18,672 nt of DNA, taken from contig CAYLNK010000106.1 in the NCBI GenBank assembly GCA_964384675.1, positions 1-18,672 of the forward strand, in the 5' to 3' direction. Position numbers and translations under genes: made by a program. This document shows, one piece after another, positions 14,628-18,672 of the stretch (positions are counted from its first letter, which is position 1; each line of letters opens with the position of its first letter). Source of the DNA: CAYLNK01 sp964384675. GTDB lineage: Bacteria; Acidobacteriota; Thermoanaerobaculia; UBA5066. Under the pieces are notes generated by a model, which saw nothing but the letters and a program-made list of their open reading frames with translations, searched no databases and was not told where the DNA came from.

Positions 14628-14633
14628 TAGAAT
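14628..14633 (+). promoter_or_regulatory. Candidate -10 box of the pseudokinase-FHA-PP2C unit
   Basis: TAGAAT matches TATAAT at five of six positions and lies 9 bp before the ATG at 14643, so the transcript would begin at or next to the start codon. A weak AAGGG lies only 2 bp from the ATG, too close for normal use. No -35 is evident. Confidence 0.42.
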
Positions 14634-14642
14634 CGAAGGGCC

Positions 14643-15443
14643 ATGTCCTCGTGGATCCCGGGGTACGAGGTTCTCGAGGGCCCCGACCGGACCGGGGTTC
14701 CGCTGCGCTACACCGGCTACCGGCAGGAGGACGGCGTCCCCGCCTGGATACGCGTCGACGCGCACGTCCCGAACGACCTGCGCGGCGCGGTCTCGCTCGC
14801 CCGCGTCTACCAGCTGACGGCCCGGTTCGAGCACCCGGAGCTGCCGCAGGTCCTGGGCTACGGCGCCACCACGGTCGCGGGGCGTCCCTTCATCGCTTAC
14901 CGCCTCGCGCACCGCCGTCCGGGGCCGCCGGTCGCCGCGTCGGGCCTCGGAGCGGAGGCGATCGAGATCCTGGCCGAGCTCCAGCTCCTGGCCTACGAGG
15001 CCGGAACCGCGGGCCTCCATCTGCCCGAGGGGGAGCTGGCCCGGGTCCCGGCCGCCGAGCGCGTGGAAGGGCGGCGCCTCCCGGCGCGGGAGTACCTGGC
15101 CGAGCCGCGCCGGAGCGAAGGAGGGTCCGGGTTCAGCCGCGTCCTTCCCGAGGCCGAGTGGCTCGCCTTCACCGCCCCCGAGCTACGGCGGGCCGGAGGG
15201 CGAGGGCGCGTCGCCTCGATCCGTGCGGCCGTCGCGTATCGGCTGGCCGCCCAGGCGCACGTGATCGCCGTCGGCCGCGCCCCGGAGCCCACCTCGCCGC
15301 TCTCGGGTCTGGCCTCCGTCACGTCTCCCGGTGAGGGGCTGCCGTGGCGGCTCCTCCTCTCGGGTCTCGACGCGCGTCCCGACCGCCGGCCCGCGCTCGA
15401 GGCGTTCCTGTCGCTCCCCGCGAGTGCAGGGAATTCGGGTTGA
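14643..15443 (+). CDS. Degenerate Ser/Thr protein kinase-like protein (pseudokinase)
   Basis: A 266-aa cytosolic protein whose order of motifs follows a bacterial Hanks-type kinase domain. IPGYEVLEG (5-13) matches the usual kinase opening. LARVYQLTARFEHPELPQVLGYG (52-74) matches the helix C to 'HP-I-V-V' segment. GRPFIAYRL matches the hinge strand, EILAELQLLAYEAGTAGLHL (108-127) the helix before the catalytic loop, AFTAPEL (175-181) the APE motif, and LLSGLDARPDRRPALEAF (238-255) subdomain XI with Arg249. Catalytic parts are gone: no GxGxxG loop, Arg37 where the ATP Lys should be, LHLPEGE in place of HRDxKPxN, and no DFG. The retained Glu180-Arg249 pair would preserve the fold. No transmembrane segment is seen. 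It heads a unit with an outer-membrane barrel, an FHA protein and a PP2C phosphatase, so a scaffold or allosteric role in phospho-signalling is plausible. Assignment rests on motif order only. Confidence 0.68.
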   Translation: MSSWIPGYEVLEGPDRTGVPLRYTGYRQEDGVPAWIRVDAHVPNDLRGAVSLARVYQLTARFEHPELPQVLGYGATTVAGRPFIAYRLAHRRPGPPVAASGLGAEAIEILAELQLLAYEAGTAGLHLPEGELARVPAAERVEGRRLPAREYLAEPRRSEGGSGFSRVLPEAEWLAFTAPELRRAGGRGRVASIRAAVAYRLAAQAHVIAVGRAPEPTSPLSGLASVTSPGEGLPWRLLLSGLDARPDRRPALEAFLSLPASAGNSG

Positions 15444-15468
15444 TAAGATCGTGAAAGGAGAAGGTGAG

Positions 15469-16830
15469 ATGAAGGGACCGCAGCTCGTTCTTGCTGGTCT
15501 GGTCGTGGGACTGTCCGCCTTTCCCGCCGTCGCGCAGGACTGCTCCGGATCCACGACGTTCCTCGAGCTCTTGACCCAGTCGAAGTTCCCCGTGGAGGCC
15601 CTGTTCACGTCCCGTGCCGACCTCTCGAACCCCGGCGCTCGCGCGCTCGCCCTGGGCGGCGCGTTCATCTCGTCCGCCGACGACAGCACCGGGGCCGTCG
15701 CGAACCCGGCGGGCCTCACGGCGCTGGTGAGGCCGACGATCCAGGCGGAGGGCCGCTACCTCCCGCTGGTGCGCTACGAGCCCTCCGGCAGCGGTCTCCT
15801 CACGCCGGGCCGCGACAACGGCTCGTCGACGAGCAAGACCGGGGCGGGGACCGGCTTCGCCAGCGTGGCGCTGCCTTTCGCCGACATCTTCGTCGCGGAC
15901 GTCTTCTACCAGCGCGTCCTCACAGAAGGCGACGCGCCGACGCGCGAAGGGGCCTCGCTCGCCGCGGGACCGTGCGTCTCGACGAAGAACCCGTTCGGGG
16001 GGACCGCGCTCAAGATGTTCCTGCCGTACGGGGAGCGGTTCGGCTCGGCCTCGATCGACCGCTTCGGCGTGGCGATCGGCGCGCGGCTCAACTACCGGCT
16101 CTCGGTCGGTGTGACGGGCTTCTACGCCAGCGAGCGCCTCGACCAGAGCTTCTTCCAGTACGAGGCGGGGCAGCGGGACAACGTCAGCGGCACGGTGACC
16201 TCGGGGAGCAGCGGCAAGGTGGGGGCCATCCTGGGGCTCCAGCTGACGGCCTCGGAGTCGCTCCGGATCGGCGCCACGTATTCGCTGCCGGTCGAGTTCG
16301 CCAACGACAGCGCGCTGAAGCAGACCGTGCTTCCGGCGCGGGCGGGCCTCGGGATCACGGTCTCGCCCGCCGCCTCCGGGCTCTCGATCGCGCTCGAGGG
16401 CGTCTGGGTGGGGACGAGCCGCCTGGCCGACGCGACGGACTTCTCGCGCCTCTTCGCGACACCCGTCCGGGCGTTCGAGGACGCGCGGAGCGCCGACCGC
16501 TGGGACGTGAAGGACACGTTCGAGCTGCGGCTCGGAGTCGAGTACGCGGTGGTCCAGAGCCGCACCCAGACGATCTCGCTGCGGGCCGGAGCGTTCACCG
16601 AGACGCTGGCCCTGCTCCGGTACAGGCCATCGGCGGCCTCCACCGACCCCGTCTACGCGTCCGACACGGTCCGCACGCTCTTCCCGGACCAGGACGACCC
16701 GAGGCTCTATCACGTCAGCGCCGGCGTCGGGGCCCTGTTCCGCAAGAAGGTCCAGGCCGACCTCGGTGTCGACTACGAGACGAAGACGGGGCGCGTGGCC
16801 GTCTCGGGGCTCTTTGGCTACACGTTCTGA
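15469..16830 (+). CDS. FadL/PorV-like outer-membrane beta-barrel protein
   Basis: A 453-aa protein with a signal peptide ending AVA-QD at 22/23 and then alternating amphipathic strands throughout. The N-terminal block GARALALGGAFISSADDSTG (56-75) followed by AVANPAGL (76-83) is the hallmark of the OmpP1/FadL/PorV (UPF0164-like) family, whose members form outer-membrane channels for hydrophobic compounds or act as secretion-system shuttles. The C-terminus GLFGYTF ends in Phe for BAM recognition. The ATG at 15469 is fixed by AGGAG 8 bp upstream and by the signal peptide; in-frame codons from 15331 overlap the previous gene. It starts 25 bp after the pseudokinase stop and ends 31 bp before the FHA gene. 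Its ligand is unknown. Confidence 0.82.
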   Translation: MKGPQLVLAGLVVGLSAFPAVAQDCSGSTTFLELLTQSKFPVEALFTSRADLSNPGARALALGGAFISSADDSTGAVANPAGLTALVRPTIQAEGRYLPLVRYEPSGSGLLTPGRDNGSSTSKTGAGTGFASVALPFADIFVADVFYQRVLTEGDAPTREGASLAAGPCVSTKNPFGGTALKMFLPYGERFGSASIDRFGVAIGARLNYRLSVGVTGFYASERLDQSFFQYEAGQRDNVSGTVTSGSSGKVGAILGLQLTASESLRIGATYSLPVEFANDSALKQTVLPARAGLGITVSPAASGLSIALEGVWVGTSRLADATDFSRLFATPVRAFEDARSADRWDVKDTFELRLGVEYAVVQSRTQTISLRAGAFTETLALLRYRPSAASTDPVYASDTVRTLFPDQDDPRLYHVSAGVGALFRKKVQADLGVDYETKTGRVAVSGLFGYTF

Positions 16831-16861
16831 GACCGCGTGGAGCGGATGCAGGAGGCACGGC

Positions 16862-17680
16862 GTGACGCGTCGGGGCAGGTTCCTGGGATGGCTTCTCGTC
16901 GTGGCCGCCCTGACGGCCCCCGGGGCGTTCGTCCTCGGCTCGGCGCTCGGCCAGCAGCCCGCCCCGAAGAAGGACGGCTTCGGCGAGATCGAGCCGATCG
17001 AGCCGGTGCCGACCCCGGTTCCGACGCTCGCGCCGCTTCCGACCGAAGCCCCCGCGCCCGCCACGCCGGCGACGGCCGAGCCCGCGCGGAAGGCGGAGCC
17101 CTCCCCGACCGGGCTCCCTCAGGAGCTCCTGATCGTCCTCTCGGTCGGTGTCCTCGTCGTGATCGCGACGCTGGTGGTGGTGCTCGTCGTCGTCCTCAAG
17201 CCGCCGGTGGTGATCAACGTCGTCTCCCGGAGCGGGGGCCAGGGCCCGGGTGGCGGCCCGGCTCCGGTGCTCGGACCGGACGGGTTGCCGCCGGCGGAGT
17301 GGCTCGACGGCTCGATGGTCCGCGTCAGCCGGGCGCCTGAGGGGACCCTGAAGATCCTGCCGGGGCGCTTCATCATCGACGACGGCGAGAACCCGGTGGA
17401 GCTCCGGATCTTCCGCACGACAGGCGCCGACCGCGTCGAGACGACGATCGGCCGCGACGGCGGCCCGCCCTACCGCCACGTCCAGCTCAAGCCCCTGTCG
17501 GTCTCGGGCCGGCACGCGAAGCTCGTCTTCGAGAACGGGATCTACACGATCATCAACTACTCGAGGACGAACCCGACCGCCATCAACGGCGACCCGCTGC
17601 CGGAGGGCGCTTCCCGCCGGCTGGTCGACGAGGACCGCATCGAGATCGGAGAGGTCCTGATGGTCTACCGAGAGAGCTGA
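16862..17680 (+). CDS. Membrane-anchored FHA-domain protein
   Basis: A 272-aa protein with a signal-peptide-like N-terminus (TRRGRFLGWLLVVAALTAPG, possible cleavage ALG-QQ at 30/31) and a Pro/Ala/Thr/Glu-rich stretch (33-86). A transmembrane helix (89-112, very Val/Leu-rich), a Gly/Pro linker and a C-terminal FHA domain (about 160-270) follow. FHA landmarks are intact: Gly197-Arg198 (IGRD), Ser215 and His218 in LSVSGRHA, Asn237 in TNPT and Asn242-Gly243. FHA domains bind phosphothreonine peptides, so the expected topology is proline-rich region outside and phosphopeptide reader in the cytosol. The GTG at 16862 is chosen because AGGAGG lies 6 bp before it and the signal segment follows; longer in-frame versions overlap the upstream gene. 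The PP2C gene begins 18 bp after its stop, so reader and eraser are co-expressed. Confidence 0.88.
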   Translation: MTRRGRFLGWLLVVAALTAPGAFVLGSALGQQPAPKKDGFGEIEPIEPVPTPVPTLAPLPTEAPAPATPATAEPARKAEPSPTGLPQELLIVLSVGVLVVIATLVVVLVVVLKPPVVINVVSRSGGQGPGGGPAPVLGPDGLPPAEWLDGSMVRVSRAPEGTLKILPGRFIIDDGENPVELRIFRTTGADRVETTIGRDGGPPYRHVQLKPLSVSGRHAKLVFENGIYTIINYSRTNPTAINGDPLPEGASRRLVDEDRIEIGEVLMVYRES

Positions 17681-17698
17681 TCCCCCCGAGGAGCCACG

Positions 17699-18672
17699 AT
17701 GACGGAGAGCAAGCCCGCGGAGCTTCTCGTGGCGGGTCTCTCGCGCACCGGGAGGCGGTCCGGGAACGAGGACGCGGCCGACTGGAAGACGTTCGCCCCC
17801 GGCTCGGCGGTGCGCGGCTACGCGCTCGTCTGCGACGGGATGGGGGGGCACAACGCCGGCGAGGTGGCGTCGGCGATGGCGCTCGAGGCGATGCGCGCGC
17901 GTCTGGCCGAGCTGGCGGCCGCGCCCGAGGCGGGGCCCGGGATCGCGGCCCGCGTCGAGGGTTGGGTGTCGGGCGTCAACCAGGAGATCCGGCGCGAGGG
18001 CGAGGCCAAGCCCCAGCAGCGCGGGATGGGGACGACGCTGGCGCTCGCGTTCGTGACGGGGAGCGGGGAGCTGGTCGTCGCGAACGTGGGAGACAGCAAG
18101 GTCTTTCGCGTCCGGGGCGTGACGGTCGCCCAGCTCTCGACCGACCACACCGCGCTCGCGGAGCAGCGCCGGATCCTGGGCGCCGACTCCGCCACTCCCG
18201 AGGACGCGGTCGGGAACCCGTTCGCGCACGCGCTGACGCGGAGCCTCGGGCAGGAGGAGAACACCCTGCCCGACGTTCGCTCCGGCGAGGAGCTGCGTCC
18301 CGGGGACCTCGTCATCGTCACGAGCGACGGCGTCACCGACGTCCTGGAGTCGGAGCGGTTCCTGGGGATCATCGAGAACTGCCAGTCGCTCGAGGAGGTC
18401 GCGGAGTCGATCTACCAGCTCTCCTTCGACGCGGGCTCGAAGGACAACATCTCGGTGGCGCTCCTCTCCAACGGGCGGCCCAGCCGGCTCGGGCTGGGCG
18501 TCGGCCGGAACCCGGAGGGGGAGGAGGCCCTCGACGCGACGCGGCCGCTGATGAAGCGCCCCCTGCCAGCCGGACCCCCGCCCCGCTCCGGCCCCGGTTC
18601 GCCTCCGGCGTCTTCTCCGGCGCCGCCGACGGAGCCGACGCCTCTCGCGGCGCGGAGGCCACCCCCGTCGCC
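17699..18672 (+). CDS. PP2C-family Ser/Thr protein phosphatase (cut by window edge)
   Basis: The first 324 codons of a protein that continues past the right edge. The PP2C catalytic domain (about 8-257) has every metal-binding motif: RSGNED (Asp25), VCDGMGGHNAGE (Asp46, Gly47), GMGTTLA, VANVGDSKV, TSDGVTD (Asp210) and GSKDNISV (Asp249, Asn250). It should remove phosphate from Ser/Thr in proteins using Mn/Mg. After residue 257 comes a Pro/Ala/Arg-rich linker with no predicted structure that runs to the window end; a membrane helix or a second domain may follow, as in PstP-type phosphatases. The ATG at 17699 has GAGGAG 5 bp upstream and follows the FHA stop by 18 bp. FHA next to PP2C is a known arrangement in actinobacterial pstP-fha loci and type VI secretion clusters, though no other genes of either system are seen here. 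Confidence 0.93.
   Translation, partial: MTESKPAELLVAGLSRTGRRSGNEDAADWKTFAPGSAVRGYALVCDGMGGHNAGEVASAMALEAMRARLAELAAAPEAGPGIAARVEGWVSGVNQEIRREGEAKPQQRGMGTTLALAFVTGSGELVVANVGDSKVFRVRGVTVAQLSTDHTALAEQRRILGADSATPEDAVGNPFAHALTRSLGQEENTLPDVRSGEELRPGDLVIVTSDGVTDVLESERFLGIIENCQSLEEVAESIYQLSFDAGSKDNISVALLSNGRPSRLGLGVGRNPEGEEALDATRPLMKRPLPAGPPPRSGPGSPPASSPAPPTEPTPLAARRPPPS

Noticed and set aside
12894..15020. A 708-codon minus-strand open frame
   Set aside because: It spans three real plus-strand genes and the perfect hairpin at 14570, and its composition is typical of antisense frames at high GC.
1..18672. CRISPR array, tRNA, rRNA, insertion sequence or prophage
   Set aside because: I saw no regularly spaced repeats, cloverleaf, transposase motif or terminal inverted repeats bounding a gene.

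Overview
This is a high-GC (roughly 70% by eye) bacterial chromosomal window in which every gene-sized stretch is accounted for by ordinary GC-rich coding frames. The mix of a large Oar-type TonB-dependent receptor with an N-terminal carboxypeptidase-regulatory domain, secreted phosphodiesterase/TPR proteins, a split acyl-CoA carboxylase and an FHA/PP2C signalling block suggests a Gram-negative, diderm organism. Acidobacteriota (Thermoanaerobaculia/Holophagae-like) is my best guess. That placement is inference, because no rRNA or other marker gene is present. I saw no tRNA, rRNA, CRISPR array, transposase or attachment site.

Layout. (1) 1-1573, minus strand: a tldD metallopeptidase followed 4 bp later by the first 78 codons of its TldE/PmbA partner, which runs off the left edge. 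(2) 1660-5775, plus strand, divergent from tldD: a small DUF507-like protein, then an acyl-CoA (propionyl-CoA type) carboxylase as three genes: carboxyltransferase beta subunit, biotin carboxylase and a separate biotin carrier. A 196-bp gap with a strong nested inverted repeat lies between the first and second carboxylase genes. (3) 5776-6167: a 392-bp structured regulatory region with several candidate promoter and operator signals, including a sigma-54-type promoter with correct -24/-12 spacing, a CRP-like dyad and two overlapping palindromes. It leads to (4) 6168-9182, a 1004-aa TonB-dependent receptor closed by a textbook rho-independent terminator. (5) 9270-14561: two tandem paralogous secreted alkaline-phosphatase-superfamily phosphodiesterases with C-terminal TPRs, the second translationally coupled (ATGA) to a DsbA-like thiol oxidoreductase and closed by a perfect 16-bp hairpin. 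(6) 14643-end: a tight four-gene unit of a degenerate protein kinase (pseudokinase), a FadL/PorV-like outer-membrane beta-barrel, a membrane-anchored FHA protein and a PP2C phosphatase cut by the right edge.

How they fit. The carboxylase genes together make a complete biotin-dependent acyl-CoA carboxylase. The receptor, the phosphodiesterases and the Dsb-like protein are envelope proteins. The most unusual part is the last unit: pseudokinase, outer-membrane barrel, FHA and PP2C with 18-31 bp gaps. It looks like a Ser/Thr phospho-signalling module tied to the cell envelope in which the local kinase has lost every catalytic motif but kept the structural APE-Arg pair. A second recurring signal is that genes at the head of presumed transcription units (1660, 11281, 14643 and possibly tldD) carry a -10-like hexamer only 7-12 bp from a start codon, mostly with no Shine-Dalgarno. 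Genes inside units carry good Shine-Dalgarno sequences. This suggests widespread leaderless initiation.
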